Assembly: GCA_020746875.1 (NCBI GenBank)
Contig: JAGTJL010000011.1
Span: 2,046,001 to 2,110,000, forward strand
Direction of reading: 5' to 3'
DNA length: 64,000 nucleotides
Source: Rhexocercosporidium sp. MPI-PUGE-AT-0058
Taxonomy: Eukaryota > Ascomycota > Leotiomycetes > Helotiales
Shown here piece by piece: positions 45,040 through 59,195 of this stretch. Position numbers and translations under genes: made by a program. Numbering within the stretch: position 1 is the stretch's first letter; each line of letters opens with the position of its first letter. The notes beneath the pieces are model-generated. The model worked only from the letters and a program-made list of their open reading frames with translations. It did not search any database and was not told the origin of the DNA.

Positions 45040-45700
45040 TTAAAGTAAATTAACGATTGTTTTTATATACGCTAATACTCTTTTAATTAAATCCTTCCGA
45101 ATCACTATAACGCTCGCAGCTTATTTTAACTTAAAAGTTAAATACTTCGACGTAATTAATACGTTTATTAATATTCTTTAAGATATAAACGGCGAAACCG
45201 TATATTATAAATTCCTTTTAGGTTTTAATAAGCTTAAATATATACTACAAGTTAATTACGCTTTTTACGGGATACGTGATTCTTTATATTTATAATATAA
45301 ATATATTAGTAAAACGTTAATAGATTTAAAGTTAATTTTATGCTCGAAGGAATTATATATATTTATAAACTCTAATTATAAAATCCTTATTCTTTTTTAC
45401 GTAAATAATATTTAAGTGCTTTGTTATTAAGACGACTTAAAGCTCGGATAAGATTTCATTAAGCGATTAAATTAAGCGTATAATATATATAAGTTTAGAG
45501 ATATTAAATAATTCTTAAAGATTAAAATAATATACGACAGAAAGCGTAAGATTATTTCTTTAGTTTATAATTAATATATTAAAAAAATTACTTGAAAATT
45601 TGAGTAAGTTAATAAGAAGTGTTTTATAATATCGCTTTTTTAAATCGATTTTATTAAGTATAAGGGATAATCTTTAAAGAAATATATTAAAGCTTATTAA
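45040..45700 (+). pseudogene. copia 1 reverse transcriptase relic
   Basis: Plus-strand blocks: FDVINTFINIL with DINGETVYYKF (typical QFDVVNAFLNA..DE.VYM..P), GFNKLKYILQVNYAFYGIRD (typical PGF...G.VLRL.RALYGLRQSP), FINSNYKILILFYVNNI (typical YVDD, here NN). The order and spacing are those of copia RT. The Asp pair has become Asn-Asn and stops are frequent. Confidence 0.85.
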
Positions 45701-47607
45701 AAGAGAGTTAAGTCGGTGTTATATATAGCGATTATTATAAAATCAAACGTAGCTTTTGCGATCGCTTAGCTTTTATAGTTTGTAATAAATCTTAGTTTAA
45801 ATTATTTTATAATTATATATTAACTTATTCGTTACTTATTTAATACGCGCTTTTTAAGTATTATATACGGACGTAATTAAGAGAGAGCGCTTTATATTAT
45901 TTTAAATATATTTTTTGTAAATAATATTAAAATTAGGAAATTATCTTAAGGTTATATAATCTTATTATTTAGCGGGCTAATAATTTAAAAAGCATTAAAG
46001 TAATTTACGATTATTACGTCGATTACTAAAGCGGAATTATTAATATTAAAATATACCGGAAAAGAAGTTATAGCTTTTTAACGATTTTTTCAGAACTTAA
46101 CTCTTAATATCGATAAGACTTAAAAGATTTTTTATAATAATTAATAAACAATTAAATTAATTATAAATAATATTAAAAGAATTATTATTAAGTTTTATTA
46201 TATAAATATTTAAAATATATAATTTAAATAAAAGTATATTTGTGGATTATTTAAAGTAATATATTTTTTAATTATTAATATATTTATTAATAAGCTTACG
46301 AAAGATTTATCTCGCTAGAAATTCGAGCTTTTTAAAATACTCTTAAATTTTAATAATTATTAATTTTAAGTTAAAGAGCTTTAAATATATTTATTAAAAG
46401 TATATTAAGAAAATTTTTATATAATCTTTTATTTATAATACTTTTTTAATTTAATATTTTAAGTATTCGCGCTTTAAAAACGCCGAAAATAAACGCGAAA
46501 TCCAGCTCGAGCTTAAGTAAAGTCTATTTAAATTTAGTTTAAGCCTAAGCAAAGTCTATATAATTCCGGCCTAAGCTTAGGCAAAGCCCGTTTAAATCTT
46601 GTCCGAGCTTATAAAAATCCACCTTAAACTTAAATTAGCGAGTAGCTATTATCTTTAAGACTTTCGCGAACTTCTTTAAACTTTATATAAAATTACTAAA
46701 TTCTATTAAAAATCCCGTATTAATATTAATATTATCGTTAAAATTATCTTTCTTATTACGCTTTAAACTTAGTTTTTAAGAGCGTATTAAAAGATTTAAT
46801 TTTATATTTTTATTAAATTCCTTATTATTTATTAAGTCTTTTATTAAACCTTTTAAAATAATTCTGTATTTCTTAATACTTTATAAGTCGGTTAATAAAA
46901 TGCTCGATTAATTATAATACAATTATTACATTTTATTATTATTAAAGTTTATAATTATAATTAATCTTTTATTATACTTAAGTATATTTCCCGTAGCGGA
47001 CTCGCACTTATAACTAAAGGTATAATTATAACATCGACTTTTAGTAGCGAGAGTATTAGCGAAGTAATATCTACGATTATTATAATTATAAATAGTAGCG
47101 CGAATATATAATAAATAAGGATCCGCAAATTCCTTTCTTAAATTTTAATTAATATAAATAAAATAAATTATTAATAAAAAGTAAGCTTTACAATAATATA
47201 TATATACCTCGAGCGCGCTTAATAAGAAAACGAGGCTTAAATAAAGTACGAGACGATCTGCGCTTCTTTAAGGCTAATAAAGAATAAGTACGAGTTTTAA
47301 AAGTAAAAAGAGGAGTAAGAGAAGTAGTCGAATTAAGACGCGAGACGCGTAAAGTAAAAAAAGTATATTAAAAGTTATTTTTATTTAATATAATAACGCT
47401 TTTATTTAATATAATTAATAATAATAAAGTATTAAAAGAACGCTTAAGAGTTTTTTTTAAATAACGAGCTTCATTTAGTACGAGAAGATCGAAGGCGAAT
47501 TAACTTATTATTAAAATTATTAAAAAGCGTATTTTTATTTTTACACGAAAAAAAATACGGCTAATTATCTTTAGGATTTATTTTAACAATCGAACGAGTA
47601 AGAGGAG

Positions 47608-48046
47608 AATTATTAATAAGCTTATTAATAAGCTTATTAATAAGCTTATTATTAAATACTTTTTAATTATTAAACTTATTTTTAAAATCTTATAATATAA
47701 TTATTAATAATTAATTTAATAATTAATTTAATAATTAATTTAATAATTAATTTAATAATTAATTTAATAATTAATTTAATAATTAATTTAATAATTAATT
47801 TAATAATTAATTTAATAATTAATTTAATAATTAATTTAATAATTAATTTAATAATTAATTTAATAATTAATTTAATAATTAATTTAATAATTAATTTAAT
47901 AATTAATTTAATAATTAATTTAATAATTAATTTAATAATTAATTTAATAATTAATTTAATAATTAATTTAATAATTAATTTAATAATTAATTTAATAATT
48001 AATTTAATAATTAATTTAATAATTAATTTAATAATTAATTTAATAA
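47608..48046 (+). repeat. AT minisatellite with 12-bp unit
   Basis: From about 47709 to 48046 the unit AATTAATTTAAT repeats about 28 times without visible interruption. A smaller array of ATTAATAAGCTT (about 3.5 units) lies just before at 47608-47655. Confidence 0.97.
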
Positions 48047-48939
48047 TAATAGAGTTACTTAAAAATGAAGTTAAGGAATTAAATAAAAGAAGAACTTACC
48101 TAGCGAGCTGCGATTTAATTATTAATGCGCGTAATTGCTGCTTTAAATGCTTTAAGAGATATAATTAATAATCGAAGAGAATTTATTAAAAGAAATAAAA
48201 GATTAAAAAACAAAACAAAAAAAATAAATAAATAAGTAAGCACGCGAGTATAAAGTGCGTTAATATTAAGTAAAAGTTAATTATAATAATATAAAGGTTT
48301 ATATATATATATTCTTAAGAATAATCGTGATCGCGTTATTACGGTACGGGACGCCTAAATTAATAATAAACTTATTAACCCGGGAGGCGGCGCATTATAT
48401 AAGTTAATAAGAGGCTGACATATATTATTACGGCTTTTTATTATATATAGTAATTACTTTAAAAAGATTAAATTTATTAATTATAGTTTAATAACTTAAT
48501 AATTAGACGGGACGGCACGAGATCTTAATTGTAAAGTAAACTTTATTTTAGTTTTATTTTTAAAACTTACGATTTATATACGTTAAATACGATAATTAAG
48601 ATCTTGTTTACTTAATTATTATAACTTAATTATATATTTGGATTTTATTCATCTAATTATATATAGTTTAAATACGTATTTATATTTTTATTTATTATTA
48701 ATATTAATTGCTTAATAAACTGCTTATATTAATATATAAAGTCCTTATATATTATATTTTTAAAGCGCGTATTAATCTTTTCATTTATTATAATATTTTA
48801 AAAGCATTAATTTATTACTCAGCGCTATACTTTTATTAAGAACTAATATATATACTCGAGGAGCTTATATTATATCTCTCGATTGCTTATGCGCCTTTAA
48901 ATGGCAAGGCTTATATAACGGAGCCTTATTATAAAGGTG

Positions 48940-49108
48940 TATCGCGCCTTAGCGCAGTCTACTGGTTATATATATGCTTTCGTAAGTACTTACGCATATA
49001 TATATTCGGCTTATAATCCTCTTTTATAAAAGGTAACGCTTACTTTAATATATCTTTTAAACCCTTATTCTTTACGTTAATCGTAGAGCTCTTGAACCAC
49101 TAAAAGCA
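48940..49108 (+). repeat. 3' LTR of copia element 1
   Basis: 169 bp, aligned end to end with 40151-40319. It abuts the first LTR of copia element 2 with no base between. Confidence 0.92.
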
Positions 49109-49415
49109 TGTGAAAGTAGGCGAGCCAATCAGGAATGAGGAAGCGCAGTAGGTGAGGACACGTGATCAGAGAGAGAGAATTGCTTGCTTACTTGAAGAGC
49201 TAGAAGAGCTCTTCAGTAGTTATATATAAAATAATAGCTTCTCTAGAAGCTTTTACGATTACGTAACTAATTACGTAGCTTATACAAGCTACGTAATTAA
49301 ATACGAGCGTAATTTCCCGGAATATAAAGGTAATTTCCGGGCCGCGTAAGCAGTAAAAACTCCTTCGGCTATTCTAGGGTAGAATCGGCACGAGTTACCG
49401 AAGTGAAATCCAACA
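49109..49415 (-). repeat. 3' LTR of copia element 2 (left)
   Basis: 307 bp. Shares long exact blocks such as TTCGGCTATTCTAGGGTAG with the other family copies. Confidence 0.95.
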
Positions 49416-49499
49416 CGCCCTCTTAATAAATGACGTAATAGCTTTATAAGCTTATATACAAACTAGCTTTAAAGCAGAGCTTATATTTACAAGAATAAG

Positions 49500-52400
49500 C
49501 TTAATACATAAAATAACCCTTTGCGGAGGGTAGGCTAGTTATAAAGAAAGAGAAATACAAATTATAATCTTATTTCCTCCGCTTTAGCCTTATTCGGCTA
49601 GTCTTAAAAGCCTTATAAATTCAATGAATTTAGGCTTATTTAACGGCTTTATAAAGCCGTCGGCTTTTTGTTTAAACCCTTTTATATAAATTAAGTCTAT
49701 TTCGCCTTAATTTATGAGGTCGCGAACGTAATAATATTTAACGGCAATATACTTAGTCCTCTCGTGGAATTAAGAGTTATTAACTAATAAGAGAGCGCCG
49801 TTATTGTCCGTATAAACAGGGAATTGTTCTTATATATAATAGCCTAATTCGGTTAAAAGCTGCTTTATATAAATAGCTTCTTTAAAAGCCGAATTAATAG
49901 CTATATATTCGGCCTTAATCGTACTTTAAGTTATAATACTTTAAAGCTTGCTTTTCTAGTTAAATAAGTAATTCACTAAGTAAAAGCTTAAGCCGCTAGT
50001 CGATTTAGCCGTACTAATGTCTCCGGCGTAGTCGGCGTCGTAATAGCCGCTTATATATCGACTAGAGCTTTTTTCGTAAATTAGCCTTAGCTTTTTTAAT
50101 TCTTTTAGGTATTTAAACACGTTTTTAAGGGCAATTATGTAATCGGTGCTAGGGTTATTAGCGAATCGAGCGAGCTTTATAATTAAGTAGTAAATATTAA
50201 GTCTAATTATTAGCGTAAGAAATAAGAGGCAGCTTATAATTTACTAATATTAATTTATTTCCTTTTTATTAGTCTAATTAAGATTAGGCTCTAGCTTAGC
50301 CTTTAAATCTATTAGTATATTTTTAAGTTTATAGTCGATTATATTAAACCGCGCTAACACTTTTTTAATATAACTTTCTTAGCTTAGCTTTATATAACCT
50401 TTATTTAAGTTATAATCGATATTTATACTTAAGTAATCCTTTATTAGCCCTAAATCCTTTAATTTAAAGAGTTTTTTAAGCTTTTTAATAAAGGATTTAA
50501 TATTATTAACGCTTAGGCTAATTATCGCTAAGTCGTCTACGTAAATAAAGACTATAAGCTATTGCTCTTTATTAATTAAGATATAATTCTCGATAATTAA
50601 AGCTTAAAAACCGAGTTTTTAAACTAAGACTTCCTTTAGCGTAATAAACCAGAGCTTAGCTGACTATTTTAGCCCGTATATGGCTTTATTAAGCAAGAGT
50701 AGTTTATTAGCGTATTTTTAGGCATTTATGCCTTCGGGAGGCATTATATATAGAGTATTTACGTTAATATTATTTTATATAAAAGCCGATATTATATCGA
50801 CTTTCTATATAAGCCAACCGTAAAGGACTGCTAAGGCGAATATAAGTCGCTAAGTCATTTGTTTTATTATATTAGTAAAAGTGTTTACGTAATTAAGGCC
50901 GTAGAGTTGCTTAAACCCTTTAGCGACAAATCTAGCTTTAAATTCGAAGTAATTAAGTAATTCTTTAATTTTATATACCTATTAGGTCTTTAAAGGCTTA
51001 TAAGCCTTACTAGCGTCTTTTGGCACTATTTCCTAAGTCTCGTGACTTTTTAAAGAATTGACTTCTTTTTTTATGGCTTTTAGCTAATAATCCTTATATA
51101 AAGAAGCCATAGCCTCTTTAAGGCTTTTAGGCTCGTAAATTTAAAGGCCTTTAATTTGTTTAATAACGACTTTATTAGCCTTTAGCTCTTTAGGCAGCTT
51201 TATTAGCCCTTAATCGAAGTCTTCGTCGATTTTAGAGCTTATTAAAGCCATAAAAGCTAGTCTCTCAGCGTCTTTATAAACAGAAAAAGCTTCTTTTTCT
51301 TCTTCGATTAACTAATTATTTAGCTAGCGAATAGCCGTCTTAGAGTTTAAGTATATTATTGGCTGATTTTCCGAAGAGTTATTAAAGTCTTTAGCGCTAG
51401 TACTAGCGTTTCTAGTTACGACGTTAGGCTCTTAACTCGAATAATCCTTTCTAGGCCTTTTAATAGGCGCTTTAGGCATTTCCGGGCTAGCCGTATTAGG
51501 CCTCTTATTAGCCTTTGGCGTTTAAGGGAGCTTTTATATAAATAAGTCGGATTCGTCTTTAAAATCCGTTTTTTTGCTTTTTAATTGGTCGATAGGCGAC
51601 TTTTCGCTTATATTGCCTTTATTAGGCATTTCGTCGTTAATATCATTTATTAGCTTAATAATATCGTCGCTAGCGCCTTCAAACTCTTTAAGTGTTTCGA
51701 TTATATAATCGAATTCGGTTTCTTCCGTTATATTATCCTTAAGGATTAAATCCTCTTTAATTAAGACGTTTTTAGAGCTTATAACGGCTCTTTTACTTAA
51801 TAAATAAACTAAGTAATTATTAAAAGACTTAAAACCGACAAGGATACTCCTGTCGGATTTATCGGCTAGCTTATGAGCTCTTTTATTCTTAAGTACGTAG
51901 GTTAAAAAGCTTAATATACGAATATAATCGATTGTCGGTAATTTACCGTATAAAGCTTTAAAAGGAGTCTTCTTTATAACGGAGTTATATAATCGATTCT
52001 TAATATAAGCTATTCCTTATAATAAGTAAGGCCATAAAAATAAAGGTAATCTCTTAGCTTTATAGACGCTAATTAGCCGCTTTATTAAGTATTTATTTAA
52101 CTTTTTAGCTATCTCGTTTTAAGAAGGGGAATAAGAGTTAATATATTCGCATATATATCCTTTTTACTTATAATAATACGTCTATTTATTAAACTTAAAT
52201 TCCCCGGCGTTATTAAGCTTAAAAGCTTTAATATTTACTATAAATTTATATTTAATATTATTTTAATTAAATTACGTATTTATTATATTGTAGAAGTCAA
52301 TAAGTACGTTATAAGCGTCGGCTTTGAGTTTTAAGGCGTATAGTTATATAACTCTTAATCTTTTATATATAATAGTAAAGAAATAACGCTTTCCTTTAAG

Positions 52401-54145
52401 TCCTTTGACTTTAAAAGGCCCTGCAATATCGATATTAAATATAATTAAAAGTGGCGCGTCTGACATAGGCTTTTTACTGCCGATTACGTGCATTTTGCCG
52501 CTATTACAAGCGTTACAGTCGGCTAGCCTGTCTTTTTATTAGATTTTCTTTAATCTATAGCTTTTCTCGATCGTTTTAAGAATCGACTCTTTATTTATAT
52601 GCACTAGCCTTTTATAATATAAGTCTAGCGGCAAATTAAAGTTTACTTAATATATTATAAGTTTAAGAGCGTTAATATCGACTTCCGTTTGAACGTAATA
52701 AGCGTTATAATCTCATTTAGCCTGTAATTAGCTTTTTTTATACTTTAATAAAGCACTATTCTCGGTAAAGTTAATTAACTAGCCTTTCTTAGTCATTTCC
52801 TTTAAGCTTAAAAGAGTCGTTTTTAGCCCCGGAATATAATTTACTCGTTAAATAACTACTTTTATACCGTTATTGCCTTTAATAGGAATATCTCCCGTGC
52901 TTAGTATCGGTAATACGTCGCTATTAGCGATTATAACCGATTTGCGAAAGGTAGGTTAATAATTAAGTAACCATTCCTTATTAGGCGTATAATGCTCGTT
53001 AGCACCGGAGTCTAGAACTAGTTTATAATTATAAACGGTTTTAAAAGCTTAATTTATAATATCTCCCTCTAATTAGTCAGAATCGGACTCGTTTAATTCC
53101 TTTATAGTATTTACAAAAGTACTTATAATTAAAGGTTTAAGCTGCACTTTAGGCTTCACATTTAACCTACCCTTTAATAAGAGTAAGTGGTTTGTGTGTG
53201 CCTTTATAGGCTTTCTAGCCGTTATATGCTTATTAAGCGGCGTATAAGTCTTAGATACGGCTATAATAGCCTTTATAAACTTTGTTTTTAATTCGCCTTT
53301 TAACTTCTTAGCCTTTTTAGCCTTATTAGGCTTTTTATTCGGATTTTCCGAATTATTAGGCTTTAACTCAAGGTATAAGACCTAGCACGTAGACGTTAAA
53401 TGTCCCGTGACTTTACACTTATTATAATGCTTCTTATTATCGCCTTTACCGCCTTTAAACGCTTTATTAGCGTTAAGGTCGGCGTTAGCGCCTATACGAG
53501 CTTCTTCCGAAATTAAGTCGTTAATTAGACCGTTAATATCGATATTCTTAAGATCATCTGATATTTTCTCGTATTTACAAGACGAAAAGGCGTCAAAAGA
53601 GCTCGGCAAGCCTTTTAATATAAGGCTAGTTATTATAAGCTTAGGAATCTCGCAGTCTAGCTGCTTTAAGTATATGGCGCTTAATTAGATTACGCTAGTA
53701 TATTCGTTTATGCTCTTATAAGAGCTATAATTAAAATCGACGATTTAATTTATATAACGGCCGACTAACTCAAGCGTTAATTAACTAAAAGTAAATTAAA
53801 TAGCGTTTTATAGCTTTTTAGCCGTGTCTTTATCTTTAAATTACTCTTAATTCTCTAGTAATATAATCGACTTTAGCGCCCCTAGCGCCTTTTGGTTTTG
53901 CGTCTTAAAGTAATCTAACTTCTCGTAATATTTTACGACTAACTTATAAGAATAAAGAACTAATACGGCTCTACTTCCTTCGGTACTCTTAGCGTAATAT
54001 AAAGATTAGTCTGAAGGCAAAGTTTTGCCGGAAATATAAGGCATATAGCCGTTAATTTCTAAGAATAAGCTAGCGGGATTTATTCACTTAATATAATTAG
54101 ATTTCCCTACTAGCTTCTCTCCTTTAAAAGCAGTAGCAGCCATTT
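49500..54145 (-). pseudogene. copia 2 Gag-Pol polyprotein, RIP-inactivated
   Basis: Starts MAATAFKGEKLVGKSNYIK near 54143 (stop TGA where Trp is expected next), then INPASLFLEINGYMPYISG. The gag zinc knuckle is in the open piece 53609-53382 (HYNKCKVTGHLTSTC, CX2-4C-like with His). Below that come protease and integrase remnants, and reverse transcriptase with LIVFIYVDDLAII at about 50565-50525, where the two catalytic Asp are kept. RNase H-like sequence extends to about 49500. Stops are TAA/TAG/TGA at single-transition positions throughout, so the protein cannot be made, but nearly all of it could be aligned. Typical copia length (about 1400-1500 residues) fits. Confidence 0.88.
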
Positions 54146-54973
54146 TAAGCTTGTCTTAATTAAGTTTAGCTTTAATTCCTTTAGGCGATTATTACTTATA
54201 GTGATTTATTAGACTATTTTAGTCTTAGACTTTATTTAAGTCTTTATAACCTCACAATAAGGCTACCCTCCTTAATTTAATATGCCTTAAATCAATATAA
54301 AATCGATATTTAAGGTAATAAGTCTTGCCAAGGACTTATATATTACCTTACCGAGGGTTTCGCTTAGTTAATATTATAATAGGGTTCCCAGTGGGTCTGC
54401 TTAGGCTTTTATTATAACGCTAGCGCTACTATTAGCTTGGTTTTTCTCACAGGAATTAATAAGCTTAACTAGTTATAACTCTCTTTAAGGATGACTTCTT
54501 ATATAACTAGAAAAGCCTAAAAACTATTATAATTTATGCTAAATTAATAACGATTCGGACAGCTACTTCTTAATATAAGCCACGCTAGCACGCTACTTAT
54601 AGCCACTACTAGCGCCGTAAAAGGTATGGGCGCCTAAGAATAAGAAGTTTATTATAAGACTTAAAACCGCAATTTAGGTGGCTACGTACGCTTATAACGT
54701 CTAAGGACCGCTAGATTATAATTTCTTTAAGGTTTAATCTTAGGGTTAAAGGCCTCGGGTCCGTAATACGTCCTAATCGGGTTAATAAGAGCTTAAAGGG
54801 GTCTAGCTTACTTTAGTCAAGAAAAGCTAGTATAGCTTTATCGACAAGCGTTTAAACGGAAGCAGCCGAAGCGGTATTAGCCGAGAAAGCTTAGCTAGTC
54901 GTCTTGATCGAGAAGGTATATGTCGGTTGACTAATATTATTAGCTGCCTTAGCGAATTGCCGAATTACTACTA

Positions 54974-55275
54974 TGTGATAATAGGCGAGTCAATTAAGAT
55001 AAGGAAGCGCAATAGGTGAGGATACGTAATTAAAGAAAGAGAATTGCTTACTTAAAGAGCTAAAAGAGCTTTATAATAATTATATATAAAATAATAGCTT
55101 CTTTAAAAGCTTTTACGACTACGTAATTAATTACGTAGCTTATACGAGTTACGTAATTGAATACGAGCGTAATTTCCCGGAATACGAAGGTAATTTCCGG
55201 GCCGCGTAAGCAGTAGAAACTCCTTCGGCTATTCTAGGGTAGAATCGGCACGAGTTACCGAAGTGAAATCTAACA
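54974..55275 (-). repeat. 5' LTR of copia element 2 (right)
   Basis: 302 bp. More mutated than the left LTR (for example GGAAGCGCAATAGGTGAGGA with ATACGTAATTAAAG following). Confidence 0.95.
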
Positions 55276-55576
55276 TTTAGTTTAAGCTATAGCTTTGCTT
55301 TTCTCTTTATAAATATCAACGGGCTAATTATAAATATAAGAAGATTCCTTATTATTATTATTATAAATGCTTTAAGGCAGTTCGCTATTAAAAGTACTTT
55401 TGCTTTTAATTATATAAAAGAGATTTATAGATTTTATAGTCTTACGAAGAATGTTACGAGCGGCATCGCCGAAGTAAGTGTTGTTCGTAAGTCTAGCGTT
55501 ATTAAATATAATTACTTAATAAAGAACCGTTCCTTTACTCTTTGTATTACCTCCTTATAAAATAAAGAAATTAACT

Positions 55577-55833
55577 TATTAAATAAAGTTTACGGTAGGC
55601 AAAGCTTTTTAAAAGTTTAAAGTAAATTATATTTAAAAAATTAATCTCTAGCCTTTAAAGAAGTCTAAAGGAGAAGCGTATATATAAAAGGGGTTACTTA
55701 TAAAAGGAAGTAAAACGCCGGCGTGATTAAATATATAAGTGAGATTAATTCTATTAATACCGTAAAAGCCTCGGCCCCCTTATGCTACGGGCCCGATTCC
55801 GTATAAATAGAATGGATAGGCATACACATGATA
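55577..55833 (+). repeat. RIP-saturated LTR copy of the 34318 family
   Basis: 257 bp, direct orientation relative to 39985-40150. Its first 12 bases TATTAAATAAAG equal TGTCAGGTGGAG with every C and G except the last changed to T or A. It ends CACATGATA where the intact family ends CACATGACA. It lacks the 120-bp extra of the 34318 copy. Confidence 0.82.
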
Positions 55834-56247
55834 AATAGTTTTCGATATTTTCAGGATTCTCTTTAAGAGGATTTAAAGACTTAGAAATTACTTCTTTTTA
55901 AATATAATAGGGTTATTTTCTAATTTTTTAAGCTTAAATTCAGTAGAATTTTATATTATATTTAAAGCGACGGAGGTTTTATTAACTATTTTAAATAATA
56001 AGTAATAAAATAAGATCGATAATTATATAATAACTTAATAATAATATATAAGATAAGTAAGATACCTTAAGAAAAAAGAAAAGTAAGCTCTAGTAAAGGA
56101 AACGACTTATTTATACTTAATTTTATAGTTCTAATATATTCTATAGCTTAAATTAATTAATAATATAATAAAAAGCTTTAGAAGGTTGATTTATAATTTA
56201 GATTTTAATCGAAAGGTCTGGAAAAGTTAATTTCTAATCCGAATTAT

Positions 56248-56464
56248 TGTAAAGTGGCGATTCTAGCCAGGAAATGATGCCTAAGGCGTTATTTAAGGAA
56301 CTAGGCATATAACCTTTAAAGGTTCGTATAAGAGGCCTTTCCCTTATATAAAATTAAAAGAATTAAATACTTTTTTACCTTAAATCTTAATTTCTTAAAG
56401 TTATTAAGCTCTTTACTTAGTATTTTACGCCGTATTACGTTTTTTATTTATTATAGCCTTTACA
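56248..56464 (+). repeat. 217-bp repeat, copy 1 (RIP-mutated)
   Basis: TGTAAAGTGG start and CCTTTACA end. Identical length and orientation to 59196-59412, with C-to-T and G-to-A differences concentrated in its right half. Confidence 0.9.
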
Positions 56465-59195
56465 TTAGTGACTTATATAAGGAGAAAATCGTATAGATTC
56501 GTCTTTATACGACTTATATAAAAGCATTTCGATTCGTAATTAAGACTATTTATTAAAACTAAAAATCTATAATTTTTCGCTTCTTAAATTAAGCGCCCCC
56601 TTTTTCCTTTAAAAAGACTCGACAATTAACGATAATATAAAAATTAAACTTAAATTAAGACAATTTATCTCGGTAACTTATTAATAAAGCTTAAACGGCC
56701 GAACTTAATTCTTTAAGAAAACGCCGGAAATTATAAATTATAAATAAAAGAATTAAAAGAAACATTATTAACCTTATATTTTAAATTAAAGCGTCTTTTA
56801 ATAATTTAAAATACGAAAAGTAGGCCTTAACTTAAATTAAAATCGCTAAATAATCCGAACTCTTAATTTAAAGGTTCTTATTAATATTAATTTTAATTTA
56901 TAATACCTTATTAAAATAGACTAAACATACGTTAACTAAAATTAACTAAGGGATTAGTAAATTTACTTGACTAGGACTAGTAAGCCGGAATTAAAAGTTA
57001 ATAAAGAATAAAAACCTATAAATATCGTTAATATTTAATAATAAAAATAATTAATATATATTTTTATTATTTATAAAATTTCTTAAGTTCCCGAACTCCG
57101 ATCGAATTAAATTAAATATTAAAGTAAAGCCAAAAACCTTTTAAACTCAATTACCTTTATCCTCCTTAAACTCGTTAAACACTTTAATTAATAGTTTTAT
57201 AAAACCCTTAAACTTAAGTCTTAAAAACTCAGAAATTATATCGAGAATTAAAGGGAACTTATAAAATATAACTATTAGCGACATTAATTACTTTTTTTAA
57301 GGGATTATGCCCCTTCCTAAGTCAATAGACATATCTTTCTTTTCGAGAGTAAATATCTCGGATTTTTTAAAATAATATATAAAAATTAATATAAATTATA
57401 AAATGTTAAAAAGTAATTAAATTATTTATTTACCTTAATATTAGAATAACTTTTAATAAGACATTATTAAAACTCTTTTAAAATAAAAGAATAAAAAAGG
57501 ATAAAAAGCATTAATAAAAGTATTAAAATCAGAATTTAAAGAGTATAATTAATAATAAATTTAAGAGTTTATGAACTTTTTCCGAGAATTTATTATAATT
57601 TAACGTATTATTATAAATTTTAAGGGCTATTGCCGACTTTATTTTCAAGTCTTAGAGGCTTTTATATACCGGAAAATCTTTAGTAAAGTCGACTAAAGTA
57701 GACTCTTCTTCTTAAGATTACAGGCGCCTTCCTCTCGAAATAAAATCATTAAATAACTTAAAATTAATAACTTTAAACTAAAATCTTATAAAAAAAAAAT
57801 TTAAATTCATAAAATACGTTTTTAAGATAGTCAAAAGTAAATAAATAATAAAAGCTCTTTAATAAAAGAAATAGCTAATAACGTCGTATATAAAGGAAAT
57901 TTAAGACTTAATAAAAGAATATATTTAACCTTTAATAGTCACCGAAGTAGTAAAAAAGGCACTTATTACGCTGCCTTTCTTGGAAAAGGCTAAGATAAAC
58001 ATTAATAAAATAAAAGCTTTAATTATAAAAATAATTAACTTAAAAATAAACTTTATTTATTTTAAGTTAAATTAACTTTTAAATATAAAGCCTTACGTTT
58101 TAAAGTTTAATTTTAAGAGTCGGATTTTATTTTAATATACTTAATATAAGTTTACTAGTCCCGGGTACTCTTAATAAAATAACAGAAGCGAAATAATGAA
58201 TTTGAGCAGAAGCGTTAATATTAATATAATAAGATACGAGAATAAAGTATATAACTTTTATAATAACTAGTTTAATAGCCTACTATATAAGTTTAAAAAT
58301 TAGTGTCCTTTTTTTATTATTTTATTAATAATAACGTCTACTATATTAATAAGTATAAGAAAATTTATATTAAATTATATTAAGAAAATACTTAATTAAT
58401 TTAAAAAAAGTTAAGATAATCTTAAGTCGTAGCGATTTAATAAAAAACTAATAGCACAAAATATAATAAAAACTTAAAGGCACATAAATTTAACCGCTTA
58501 GTTTATATTATTAAAAAACGACCGAAAAAGGTGAATTTAGCCCTAGAAAATCAGTTAAGTAATTCTTTTAACGTAAATATTATATAAAAGGAAAAGTAAG
58601 TTAATTTTAAAAGCCCTTTAATATTAATTAATACAGCCGGAGTTAAAAAGAAATTAACGGGTATAAGGAAATTACGCTTTATACTTTTAATAAAAGAATA
58701 AAATTATAAAATACTTTTAAATAAAGCGAATAAGAAATTAAAAAGAATTAGCGAAATTAATAAAGATAATAAAACAAAAGACAATTTTATTAACTTTAAA
58801 GTTAAAATTATAATTAAACGTTTAATTAAAAGAAAAAAGTTAATTAAAGTTTTAAAAAGAGAAAAATAAATATATTAATATACTTTAGTCGTAGCCTAAG
58901 AATAAGTAATAAAGAATATAATAAACTAAAACTTAAACTTTAAGTTAAAAGACTTATATAAACTATAATTACGCTAAAATTAAATAATAAACCGCTAAAT
59001 CCTAATTGTTTTTATTAAAAGAAAATATAAAGTCGAGATTATATTTATAAATAACGAAAAGGCGTTTTAATTAAACTCAAGATTAAATAAGCTTTTTATT
59101 AAAATAATTAATCTCGCGAAATTACTTAAAAAATCCCTTAAAAAAGGAGAGGTTTTAATTAACGTAATCGCTAAATAAATTAAAATTATTTATAA

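Larger units (their letters stand above)
40151..49108 (+). mobile_element. Ty1/copia LTR retrotransposon 1, heavily RIP-mutated, with nested inserts
   Basis: Equal-length 169-bp direct LTRs (40151-40319 and 48940-49108) begin TGTCGCGCC / TATCGCGCC and share TAGCGCAGTCTACTGGTTAT and TTTACGTTAATCGTAGAGCTC. Plus-strand pol remnants are in copia order (integrase before RT). At almost 9 kb it is longer than a usual copia, partly because of the solo LTR at 41821-42128 and the AT minisatellite. No coding frame survives. Confidence 0.9.
49109..55275 (-). mobile_element. Ty1/copia LTR retrotransposon 2, moderately RIP-mutated
   Basis: 6.17 kb with direct LTRs 49109-49415 and 54974-55275 (TGTTRGATTTC start on the minus strand). 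A complete Gag-Pol order is readable on the minus strand. RIP is milder than in the neighbours: the RT active site is preserved, and damage is mostly CAA/CAG/TGG to stop. Flanking pentamers (AAGCA, TTTAG) do not match. Confidence 0.94.
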
